NCBI RefSeq assembly: GCF_000981585.1 | Contig: NZ_LN831776.1 | Location: 883,001-947,000 of the forward strand | Source of the DNA: Paenibacillus riograndensis SBR5 | GTDB lineage: Bacteria; Bacillota; Bacilli; Paenibacillales; Paenibacillaceae | Length of the DNA: 64,000 bases | Reading direction: 5' to 3' | Shown: in pieces, positions 56,177-64,000 of the stretch | Layout: each line of letters begins with the position of its first letter | Position numbering within the stretch: position 1 is the stretch's first letter | Translations under genes and position numbers: made by a program | Notes under the pieces: model-generated | Seen by the model: only the letters and a program-made list of their open reading frames with translations | Databases searched by the model: none | What the model was told of the DNA's origin: nothing

Positions 56177-57235
56177 CTACAACTGTTGCAGGAGTGTGGT
56201 ATAGTAGGCGTTACCGTTTCGCTTATCCAGCTTTTCCGCTGTAGAGAGAGCTAATTTCTGGAAATACTTCGCGAGCGACTCAACCTCCCCGGACTGGCGC
56301 TCATACGGGTGCCCTGCCGGAAGCTTGACCTGGAACCGGATGGATTCTTCTGCCAGCCGGCGGAACATCTTAGCCGAATAGGCATTGAATATCATCTGAT
56401 CGACCGGGTTCTCATGATCCAGCGAGGAGGCGATGTACTCTTCAAAGACCTCCAGCGCCTTGATTGGATCGGTCAAGGTCAGGTAACCAATGTGCTCTCC
56501 CTGGTGATACAGAAAGTCGCGGTTTCCTTTGACCAGCTTGTAGCCTTTCTTCTGCAGCTTATCCGCTTCGCTCTGGCGGCCCAGCCGCAGGAGAGGGAAC
56601 AGGACTTTCGTAATCGTCACATGAGGGACCTCACCGCAGGTCATTCGACCCTTGAGAATCGGCTCGGCTGCCTTCACGGTCTTCTCGTCTTCGTTCCGCT
56701 TCGCCAGAAATTCGACCAGACCGTGCTGCTCACAGGCCTCACAATCGCTCATCTCATCCCGTTCCATGGACTGTACGATATCCCACTCGGCTTCAGAAGC
56801 ATCCAGTTCTCCGAAATCGGCGAGAAGCTTCGCCCGGTAATAGTGATAGGTACGGCTGCTGTAGCCTTCGGCCGCAAAGCGGGTCTTCATATCCTCCAGC
56901 AGGTTCTCAATCTGGACACGGCTAATTTCTGCAAAAGCGGAGATGCGGTCCAGCACCCACTTGTACGACCACATCAGGCTGTAATCATCGAACCGGCCCG
57001 GGTTCTTGTCATATTGTCCCAGCTGCCAGGAAAAGGCGACCAGCGCCTTCATCGGATAGCCGTGGAAGCTGCCCAGCTCTACGATCTCGCTGCGGGCCTC
57101 ATAGCCCTGATCGATATCTCCTGCGGCATCTGCCACCCGTACCGCCTGCTCCAGCAGCTCCAGCTTAGCCTTGCCTCCCGGCAGGCCATAGGCTTCTTCC
57201 ATCAAGTCATCGAAACTCATCTCGGTAAAGTTCAT
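56177..57235 (-). CDS. Helical-repeat (TPR-like) partner of the HSP90-family gene
   Basis: 352 residues, helical, with TPR-like pairs (KLELLEQAVRVADAAGDIDQ; YYRAKLLADFGELDASEAEW; GYLTLTDPIKALEVFEEYIA). Cys pair in SDCEACEQHG. No family name recognised. Its ATG directly abuts the TAG of the HSP90 gene (TAGATG), so the two are translated together. TPR proteins are common HSP90 co-chaperones, so a physical complex is a good guess. Confidence 0.75.
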   Translation of the reverse strand: MNFTEMSFDDLMEEAYGLPGGKAKLELLEQAVRVADAAGDIDQGYEARSEIVELGSFHGYPMKALVAFSWQLGQYDKNPGRFDDYSLMWSYKWVLDRISAFAEISRVQIENLLEDMKTRFAAEGYSSRTYHYYRAKLLADFGELDASEAEWDIVQSMERDEMSDCEACEQHGLVEFLAKRNEDEKTVKAAEPILKGRMTCGEVPHVTITKVLFPLLRLGRQSEADKLQKKGYKLVKGNRDFLYHQGEHIGYLTLTDPIKALEVFEEYIASSLDHENPVDQMIFNAYSAKMFRRLAEESIRFQVKLPAGHPYERQSGEVESLAKYFQKLALSTAEKLDKRNGNAYYTTLLQQL

Positions 57236-59074
57236 CTATTCGTCTCCTCCTGTGACGTGACTGGCCGTCAATCCCCAATCAATAAATTGAATTATGCCTT
57301 TGTTCAGGAGCGCGATCTCCTGACGGTTCATCGGATAATGTCCCATCATCAGCGCATTGCAGTACAGCATTTCGATAATGGAGGGCAGCATCTTCTGGTG
57401 CGCCGGATGAAATGCCCGCTCGATGACCGGGTTGTTCAGGTTGAAGTAGAGCGTGGCGTATGCCGCATCCTTGAGCGTAGCGCCCAGGCTGCCCAGCACG
57501 GAGGACAGGGCGTCAGTGCTCACTTCCTTCGTTGCCTCAAGTACGCGCCACTGGGCGGACTCCTCGGACAGCGTGTAGAGTACAGGAATCTCCTCCGGCT
57601 TGAAGCGGCGCAGCTGCACCTGGCAGCGGAATTTCTGCAGGACACTGTCTGCGAGTCTTACGGATTCATAGTAGTCCAACCGCTCTTGAGGGGTAATATC
57701 GGTAAAGGATAACGATACCTCCTCCGGCAGCAGCCGTTCAGTCTCCACGTCCGGGTCAACGAGCGGCAGCCGGGACAGCAGCTCGGCATCGTAAATAAAT
57801 CCGCCATTCACCACCAGCATGGATTGGGCCGAAGCCACATGGGTAATCTGGCGGTATTCGTCCAGCGTCGCAGTGAAGTAAAGGGGAGGGTGCTGCTTCA
57901 GTTCGCCAAGCGGCTTCCTGCCAAATGTGCTCTCAAACGGCAGCCACTCATGAATAATCGAATAGAATGACAAATCTTCCACCGCGAGGGCCTTCATGGA
58001 TAAGGCGTGCAGCGAAATGATAGATTGCAGGCGATCCGGGTCGTACTCCGCCATCCGCATCAATTCCTGGCGGATGGAGTTCCCCAGTTCTTCCCGCACC
58101 TGCTCCAGCTGGGCATTCTCATAGAAATGCTCCCGGGAAGCGGTCGGCTGCAGCTCATCGGTCCAGATCAGGCATTTCACGAAAAACGCCCAGTCCGGCA
58201 GGATATTGCTGGCAGCTTCAGAGACCAGCATGTGCTTCAAGTACACCCGGTGATTGCGTTTGGCGTTGAGGTTCACCGCCTGCGGCAGAATGAAGGCGAT
58301 GCCTCCCGTCCGGCCCGAGGCGGTGTGCAGGGGAATGAAATCGCGGAACGTCTCCCCAAGCACCTGCTTGCCGAAGGCCAGCACCTCGTCACGGTGCTTC
58401 CGGGCCAGTTGCGGATCTTTGACCCATGGCGGAGTCAGCGGATTAATCAGGCGGGTGTTACGGTCTGACACCAGTTGGATCGGATAAGGCAGCAGAGCGC
58501 CGTAATGGAACAGCCCTTCCTGCAGATTGTTCTCCTCGAAGTAAGCTTCGGAGCCTTCTTTGCAACGCAAAAAAACCTTGGTGCCTGGAGCATGTTGCCC
58601 TTCGAGCTTGCGGATCGTATAGGTGCCGTCCGGCTTCCCGCGCCATTCCAGGGCAGGTCCGCCCTTGGCGGATTGGGTGACCATGACGATATCATCACTC
58701 ACCATGAAGCAGGACAAGAGCCCGATGCCAAACCGCCCGATAAAAGAGGTGTTGGTGGAGAGAAAGTCTTCACCCCGCTTGGAGGATTGTCCGATCATCG
58801 CCAGGAACTCATGAATCTCTGCTTCGTTTAACCCGATTCCGTTATCTTCTACCAATAAGGTCGCCCCGGTTGAGGTCCCGCTTACCTCGACATGAATCTT
58901 GCCTTCGTATCCGTCGGGGGAATAAGCCTGCCGTGCAGTAATCGCGTCTATGCCATTCTGCAGCAGCTCCCTTAAGAATACCTTCGGGCTGCTATACAAA
59001 TGGTTAGACAAAATGTTGATCATACCGCTTAAGTTGACCTGAAAGCGGTAAGTATCCCGGTTCTGGTTCTCCAT
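57236..59074 (-). CDS. HSP90-family protein (HtpG-like)
   Basis: 612 residues. N-terminal GHKL ATPase: VFLRELLQNGIDAI (Glu36, Asn40), VEDNGIGLNEAEI, SFIGRFGIGLLSCFMVSDD. The middle domain is recognisable (GTKVFLRCKEGSEAYFEEN; NHRVYLKHMLVSEAA); the C-terminal dimerisation part diverges from HtpG. Divergence and the operon with a helical-repeat gene suggest a specialised paralogue rather than the housekeeping HtpG. ATP-dependent chaperone activity is inferred. The 3' end abuts the partner gene. Confidence 0.85.
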   Translation of the reverse strand: MENQNRDTYRFQVNLSGMINILSNHLYSSPKVFLRELLQNGIDAITARQAYSPDGYEGKIHVEVSGTSTGATLLVEDNGIGLNEAEIHEFLAMIGQSSKRGEDFLSTNTSFIGRFGIGLLSCFMVSDDIVMVTQSAKGGPALEWRGKPDGTYTIRKLEGQHAPGTKVFLRCKEGSEAYFEENNLQEGLFHYGALLPYPIQLVSDRNTRLINPLTPPWVKDPQLARKHRDEVLAFGKQVLGETFRDFIPLHTASGRTGGIAFILPQAVNLNAKRNHRVYLKHMLVSEAASNILPDWAFFVKCLIWTDELQPTASREHFYENAQLEQVREELGNSIRQELMRMAEYDPDRLQSIISLHALSMKALAVEDLSFYSIIHEWLPFESTFGRKPLGELKQHPPLYFTATLDEYRQITHVASAQSMLVVNGGFIYDAELLSRLPLVDPDVETERLLPEEVSLSFTDITPQERLDYYESVRLADSVLQKFRCQVQLRRFKPEEIPVLYTLSEESAQWRVLEATKEVSTDALSSVLGSLGATLKDAAYATLYFNLNNPVIERAFHPAHQKMLPSIIEMLYCNALMMGHYPMNRQEIALLNKGIIQFIDWGLTASHVTGGDE

Positions 59075-59229
59075 TCTTGTTCTCCTGTTCTGTAATCATT
59101 TGATATGTAGACGCAACTCTATGTATTACCCAGAAGCCGCATTATAAGAAACAGATATTGCCAATCCGCTCGTGATCCCGTCTCCTTTGTTTGTTTCGGG
59201 GTAAGCCGGCAGAATTGCTCAGGGGTGAA

Positions 59230-60741
59230 TTATCTTGGGTTATTCTGCTTCATTTTATGTTTGACTAGACTTTGGATAAGCAAAAAGGTTTTGATCGCCC
59301 CAATGCCTAACAGCAGGATACAAATAATGAAAATAAAATGCCCGATTCCAGGCAGGTATGTGAAGAAAACATACCAAGGGGCCATGCTGCCCATTGATAT
59401 TAATACTCCAACCGGAATGATCAGGTTGAATATAAGCAGCGATAACAACGATACAGTTATTCGTAGTGGGGTTGGAGTGAACTTTTTCTTCCATTCAAAA
59501 AGGTTGTAAATGGACCATACGACTAGAGCGGCGATAATAACACATATAGAATCGATAATTGCATAAGTTCTGGTGACATTGGTAATTTCAACGCCTGTTG
59601 GTTCTTGTCCATTCATGATCTGTTGAACTCCTGAAGCGATCTTACTGAAGTTCATTCCTCGCACGAGAAAGTCCTGAGCATTAATCAGGACTACGATAGC
59701 GGTATCCCCATCCAATATCATATCTGAATAGAAGTTTTCTATAGCTCCATTGTGTTGAATGATATTGCCATTAATCTCCCAACCCATGCCATAATAATGT
59801 CCTGTCGAGGGATCTTCGGCATAAGGCTGATGCATGGTTGAGACACTGGCAGGAGAAACGATGGAGACGTTCTGGTAACTTCCGTTATTTAATTGGGCCG
59901 TTAGGTAGTGAGCCATATCCTCCGCGCTGGAAATGAGGTACCCGGAAGCCAGTATGGATGGATTGTTGGGAAAGTCCTTTGGAAGCATATAGCCAAAAAT
60001 AGATTGATACCCTTTGGCCAACCCGTTTTGTTGCGCTTCTGCTACGGAGGTAAAGCTATTTTTCATATCCAGCGGGTTAAAAATATGCTCTTGAACATAT
60101 TCAGCATAAGATTGACCTGAGGCAGCCTGAATAATAGCGCCAAGGAGATCATAATTTAGATTTGAATAATGATATGTACTGCCTACTGGATTGCTTAAAG
60201 ATACATCACCAAGATGAGTGGCAAGCTCATCAATAGAATCAAATTTGTTGTTAAAAACACGCCGTCCCTCATAGGTAGAGAAGCCACTGACCTGGTGAAG
60301 CAGGTCTTTTACAAGAATAGCCTCTGCAGCTTTTGGATCTGCCAGTTTAAAATTAGGCAAGTATTGCTGCATAGGTGCATTCAAATCGATTTTCCCTTGT
60401 TCAACCAATTGCATTATGGCCAGAGCGGTGAACGATTTAGTGGTGGAGCCAAGTATAAATGGGGTTTGAGGAGTAATGGGATCCCCGTCGGGTCCAGAGG
60501 TTCCATAACCCTTTAAATAAACAATCTGATCACCTTTTACAATACCCAAGGCAACACCCGGAATTTGAAGCTGTTCGATCATAGATTCGACGTGATCATC
60601 AATTTTTGCAGAATCCACTGGAGTTGTAGTTGTAGTAGAACTGCTATTAGCTAAGACTGATGAATCGGATATAACTACACTACTTGCTATCAAAATAAGT
60701 ACAACCATCCATATTTGAATCTTCTTTTTCACAAAAAACAC
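59230..60741 (-). CDS. Beta-lactamase-like serine hydrolase with C-terminal membrane domain
   Basis: 503 residues. Signal/anchor at the N-terminus (IWMVVLILIASSVVISD), then a class C beta-lactamase/penicillin-binding fold: Ser99-x-x-Lys102 (GSTTKSF), Tyr motif in YHYSNLNYD, and a late HNGAIENF. About four membrane helices follow residue 390 (YAIIDSICVIIAALVVWSIY; FIFIICILLLGIGAI). The catalytic domain faces outside. Probable D-amino peptidase, esterase or PBP4*-like role. Start GTG 60741, with AAGGG about 8 bases upstream; GTG 60732 is possible. Confidence 0.85.
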   Translation of the reverse strand: MFFVKKKIQIWMVVLILIASSVVISDSSVLANSSSTTTTTPVDSAKIDDHVESMIEQLQIPGVALGIVKGDQIVYLKGYGTSGPDGDPITPQTPFILGSTTKSFTALAIMQLVEQGKIDLNAPMQQYLPNFKLADPKAAEAILVKDLLHQVSGFSTYEGRRVFNNKFDSIDELATHLGDVSLSNPVGSTYHYSNLNYDLLGAIIQAASGQSYAEYVQEHIFNPLDMKNSFTSVAEAQQNGLAKGYQSIFGYMLPKDFPNNPSILASGYLISSAEDMAHYLTAQLNNGSYQNVSIVSPASVSTMHQPYAEDPSTGHYYGMGWEINGNIIQHNGAIENFYSDMILDGDTAIVVLINAQDFLVRGMNFSKIASGVQQIMNGQEPTGVEITNVTRTYAIIDSICVIIAALVVWSIYNLFEWKKKFTPTPLRITVSLLSLLIFNLIIPVGVLISMGSMAPWYVFFTYLPGIGHFIFIICILLLGIGAIKTFLLIQSLVKHKMKQNNPR

Positions 60742-61097
60742 TCGCTTTCCCTTTAAGTTCTATAAGCAATTTTAAAGGGCTTTTTGACCAGACAAAACAG
60801 TCTAAGAGATAGTTTAAAGACTGGACGAGGGGCGAAGGTTTCCTCGACTGAGGTCTGGGAGTCATTTCTGGCCGTGTATCCAATGTCCACCTGCCATGTA
60901 GGCCCTGTGTGCAAACTGGATTGATTCAGTACCGGAGAAGCTTCACCCAAAGAATCATAAACTTTAAGCCGGTAGAAGTCGATTAAATAATTAGGGCTTA
61001 TTACATAAATTCCCTAATTAGAACATACCTAGCAATGAACTTAAGCCCAGGCGTAGAAGTCGTATCTAAAAATAGAATTCATTACAGGAGGTAAGCT
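60742..61097. other. Divergent intergenic region
   Basis: 356 bases between divergent genes. Two related GTAGAAGTCG words (near 60973 and 61056) stand out; no hairpin or RNA gene seen. GGAGG at 61087-61091 serves the next gene. Confidence 0.4.
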
Positions 61098-63338
61098 ATG
61101 AATAAGAGAACAGGGATTAGGTTTTTAGTTGTAATTATGATGATTTATGTATTTAGTCTTAATTTGGGTGTGGAAACGGTAAAGGCAAATTCCGTATATT
61201 ATGTTTCTACAACGGGGAATGACATCACTGGAACCGGTACACAATCAAATCCATGGAAAACCATACAAAAGGCAGCAGATACCATGACAGCCGGAGATAC
61301 CTGCATCATACGAGGCGGTACATACCGGGAAACAGTAACACTTCATACTTCTGGAACTTCTGCAAATCCCATAAACTTTAAGGCTTATACAGGAGAGAAC
61401 GTAACGGTATCCGGTGCCGATCCGGTTACTGGCTGGAAAAATCACTCCCGGTCCATCTATTACGCGAAAATGACGGGTTCCCTTGGAACAAAAGATCAGA
61501 TATTTGTTAATAAGCAAATGCAATTTGAAGCCAGATGGCCCAATTCACCAACATTTGATCCCTTAAATTCAACATATGCAACAGTTGATTCCGGTTCCGC
61601 TACAACCATCAAGGATGGGGACTTAACTCAGGCACCTGGATACTGGGTGGGCAAAACGGTTTGGAGTGTTCCGGGAACAGGCTACAAATCTTATAAAAGT
61701 ACCATTACCGGCTCGAGTAGCGGCTCCATTACCTTTGATCAAATGGCTGCTGCAGCGACAGAAGGTAACAGCTATTATATTACTGGTAATCTTGAAGATC
61801 TTGACAGTGCGGGAGAATGGTATTATGACAGCATGACTGGCAGACTTTATTTATGGGCCCCTGGTGGAGCTGATCCGAATACTTTGACAGTAGAAGCAAA
61901 GACGCGGACTTATGCTTTTGATTTAAGTTCCCGCTCTTACATAAATATTACCGGAATTAATATCTTCGCCTCCAGCATTAAAATGTCTAATTCTAATTAC
62001 TGTAAAGTTTCTAATATGATTGCGGAATATGTCAGTCATGATTCGGATGTTACCAGACAATACAATACAGGGATATTTATGTCCGGTACCAATAATGAGC
62101 TTAGAGACAGTACTTTGACCTACAGTTCCGGTAATCTGGTGAGTATAGAGGGAACAGGAAATAAGGTAATTAATAATCTTATTCATGAAGCAAATTATTC
62201 GGCAGCGGATATTCCGGCAATCTATCTATTGGGGGCAAACCATCTAATCAGCCATAATACGGTATATAACGCTGGGCGTCATCTGATATTTATGCCTACC
62301 CAAAACAGCCGGATCCAATATAATAATCTGTACAATGCAGGAAAGCTGACAAAAGACTGCGGAATACTCTATGAATTTGCGTGGGATGGGCAAGGGACGG
62401 TAATTCATCATAATTACATCCATGATAATCTGGCAAAAAATTATTCCGGCACTGGGATCTATCTGGATAACGGCAGCAAGGGCTATATTGTGCATCATAA
62501 TGTTGTATGGGGAAACTATACAGGGATTAGATTGAATACACCCAGTAATTTTAACCTGATTTATAACAATACCACCTACAGTAACGGGAATGTAGGATAT
62601 TGGGGAAGTAATTTTCAGTCAGATATGTACGGTGACAGAATTTTCAACAATATCTTTACTACAGCCTTTACACTGCCTGGTACTCATATAGAAGGAAATA
62701 ATATTACCTCTGAAACCAATCCGTTATTTGTAAATCCCGCAGCATATGATTTCAGGTTGCAGTCTACTTCTCCAGCGATTAATGCAGGGGTTGTAATATC
62801 TGGAATCACGAATGATTATGCGGGTGCGGCACCGGATCTTGGAGCATATGAGTTTGGTAGAACGGTCTGGACTGCCGGGCATAATTTTTCTTCACCTCCG
62901 GCCCCGGTTTTTGAGAGTGTCAGCTTACTTTATGTTAATAACGTAAGGCAATCTGATTTCGAGAAAGGGATAATCTCACCATGGGCAGGAACATATTCAG
63001 ATACTGCTGCAAGTGTATCGGAACCAAGAAGCGGCTCTAAGAGTGTCAGATTGGGACCCGGAGAAGATGGTATCGAGCAGGTACTTACGGGGCTAAGCCC
63101 TAATACCAGCTATATGTATACCGCCTGGGTTAAAGCAGACATAGGAGAGAAGATTCAGATCGGCGTTAAAGGCTTTGAAGGAAAGGATGCATCTGCAACA
63201 TCTGACAGTACATCCTGGACAATGGTAAAGATCCCTTTTACAACCGGAGCAGGCGCTACCAGGGCAACAGTGTATGCTTATAAGAAGCCCGGTACAGCAT
63301 ATGTTTATGTGGATGATTTTGGGGTAGTTGAGCAATAA
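61098..63338 (+). CDS. Secreted right-handed beta-helix protein with carbohydrate-binding module
   Basis: 746 residues. Signal peptide (RFLVVIMMIYVFSLNLGVET, cleavage near VKAN). YYVSTTGNDITGTGTQSNPW is the DUF1565-type start of parallel beta-helix enzymes; many short coil repeats follow (residues about 270-580; for example NSRIQYNNLYNAG, HHNYIHDN, YIVHHNVVWGNYTGI). The C-terminal 125 residues look like a CBM4/9-type beta-sandwich (SDFEKGIISPWAGTYSD; TSYMYTAWVKADIGEKI). Probably a cell-exported polysaccharide lyase or hydrolase; the substrate cannot be read. Confidence 0.88.
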   Translation: MNKRTGIRFLVVIMMIYVFSLNLGVETVKANSVYYVSTTGNDITGTGTQSNPWKTIQKAADTMTAGDTCIIRGGTYRETVTLHTSGTSANPINFKAYTGENVTVSGADPVTGWKNHSRSIYYAKMTGSLGTKDQIFVNKQMQFEARWPNSPTFDPLNSTYATVDSGSATTIKDGDLTQAPGYWVGKTVWSVPGTGYKSYKSTITGSSSGSITFDQMAAAATEGNSYYITGNLEDLDSAGEWYYDSMTGRLYLWAPGGADPNTLTVEAKTRTYAFDLSSRSYINITGINIFASSIKMSNSNYCKVSNMIAEYVSHDSDVTRQYNTGIFMSGTNNELRDSTLTYSSGNLVSIEGTGNKVINNLIHEANYSAADIPAIYLLGANHLISHNTVYNAGRHLIFMPTQNSRIQYNNLYNAGKLTKDCGILYEFAWDGQGTVIHHNYIHDNLAKNYSGTGIYLDNGSKGYIVHHNVVWGNYTGIRLNTPSNFNLIYNNTTYSNGNVGYWGSNFQSDMYGDRIFNNIFTTAFTLPGTHIEGNNITSETNPLFVNPAAYDFRLQSTSPAINAGVVISGITNDYAGAAPDLGAYEFGRTVWTAGHNFSSPPAPVFESVSLLYVNNVRQSDFEKGIISPWAGTYSDTAASVSEPRSGSKSVRLGPGEDGIEQVLTGLSPNTSYMYTAWVKADIGEKIQIGVKGFEGKDASATSDSTSWTMVKIPFTTGAGATRATVYAYKKPGTAYVYVDDFGVVEQ

Positions 63339-63383
63339 ACTCCTATACCTGACTTAAGTGCATCCTGCATGCGGAGCAGATAC

Positions 63384-64000
63384 TCAATACGTCGCTTTTG
63401 GAGCAAACTGACCTTTATTCTTTAGAGCATAGTCAAAAAAACGAAGGATAAGTTCATTTTGAGTTTCAATCGCGTAATATGTATCGATATCTGCTTTTCC
63501 GCCTTGCAACAGGTTTGCCAATATGGGCGAGAATAAAGGTAGATCGGTTAAACTTAAATGTTTTGCGCCTTTAAAATGAACGTTGTAGGCACCTTTAAAA
63601 TTTATATTCGAAATTCTATTCGCGATATACGGAAGATACGAAGAATTGCTGTCGAGCTGTATCCACACATCATCCGAATAAACATTAAGAAGCGGGATGG
63701 TGTAAGCTTCGGATTTTGCAGTTAATTCGTTCGTAACTTTATCATACACAAGCTCGCTATAGAATGGAGCATCTATATTTACTACGGCGTCAATGTCATC
63801 GCGTTTTCTGCTCAGGGCTACGCTTGCTGAACCCCCCATAGAATGGCCGAACACGCCTATTTTCTGTGTATTGATGCGTTCATATACAGAATCTTTTTTT
63901 TGCTCGGCTTGTTCCAGGATCGTATCCATGACAAAATCCATATCATCCGTTCGCAATTTCATCCATTTTTGATTAAGTTCGAAAAACTTACCAAGCGGAT
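63384..64000 (-). CDS. Alpha/beta hydrolase, PAF-acetylhydrolase-like (partial)
   Basis: The frame stays open to the window edge (upstream codons read PLGKFFELNQKW before MKLRTDD), so the N-terminus is missing and the Met at 63962 is internal. About 205 residues are visible. Nucleophile elbow GVFGHSMGGSAS; acidic region NIDAPFY; late His in GAKHLSLTD. Resembles dienelactone/platelet-activating-factor acetylhydrolase-type hydrolases. Convergent with the beta-helix gene. Confidence 0.8.
   Translation of the reverse strand, partial: PLGKFFELNQKWMKLRTDDMDFVMDTILEQAEQKKDSVYERINTQKIGVFGHSMGGSASVALSRKRDDIDAVVNIDAPFYSELVYDKVTNELTAKSEAYTIPLLNVYSDDVWIQLDSNSSYLPYIANRISNINFKGAYNVHFKGAKHLSLTDLPLFSPILANLLQGGKADIDTYYAIETQNELILRFFDYALKNKGQFAPKATY

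Noticed and set aside
56309..57712. Long 467-codon plus-strand frame
   Set aside because: Antisense shadow of the helical-repeat and HSP90 genes, which have clear family features.

Overview
The window reads as chromosome of a Paenibacillus-like Firmicute. Reasons: the purine operon has the Bacillus order purS-Q-L-F-M-N-H-D; there are a Spo0E-type phosphatase, a GlnK-GlnL two-component pair, YerB/YerC/DgkB/RlmCD-type genes, strong GGAGG ribosome sites, and many TTG and GTG starts. Most of the sequence is moderately GC-rich; two blocks (about 11.6-13.7 kb and 41.0-52.6 kb) are clearly AT-rich by eye.

Layout. 1-9.9 kb: 3' part of the de novo purine operon (purS end, purQ, purL, purF, a 670-base repeat-rich insert, purM, purN, purH, purD) with a terminator. 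10.2-11.5 kb: SEC-C zinc-motif/TPR-like protein. 11.6-13.7 kb (minus): acyl-CoA thioesterase/BAAT hydrolase and MarR regulator behind a promoter overlapped by an inverted repeat. 13.8-15.8 kb: an XRE/TPR regulator whose 3' end overlaps a 39-residue secreted pro-peptide (RRNPP quorum-sensing type, resembling Paenibacillus AloR systems), then a Spo0E-like gene. 16.3-27.9 kb: chemoreceptor, threonine dehydratase, secreted and membrane proteins, hydrolase, extradiol dioxygenase, a 1.1 kb palindrome-rich gap, YerB-like lipoprotein, and a Pit phosphate transporter with its DUF47 partner. 28.2-34.7 kb: a glutamine ABC transporter (ATPase, binding protein, two permeases) followed by GlnK-GlnL; three copies of a foldback repeat sit between its genes. 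34.9-40.9 kb: CorA, YqfQ-like protein, YerC, CbiX-like chelatase, DgkB, RlmCD.

41.0-53.5 kb is an accessory island: a DUF5677-like gene and an unknown partner, a RES-domain protein, a frameshifted Mrr-like endonuclease with a coupled small nuclease-like gene, a decayed tyrosine integrase, a conserved unknown gene, a minus-strand pair of a 1,228-residue protein with a C-terminal PD-(D/E)xK motif and a TIR protein, and a broken serine recombinase. I infer a defence island; the long-protein/TIR pair is the best candidate for an undescribed system. 53.8-64 kb: a divergent SDR/AraC pair, gene remnants, an HSP90-family/helical-repeat pair, a membrane-anchored serine hydrolase, a secreted beta-helix protein, and the C-terminal part of an alpha/beta hydrolase running off the edge.

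The most interesting non-coding signal is a family of four foldback elements (about 4.93, 28.99, 30.17 and 31.43 kb) whose stems are kept by paired base changes.
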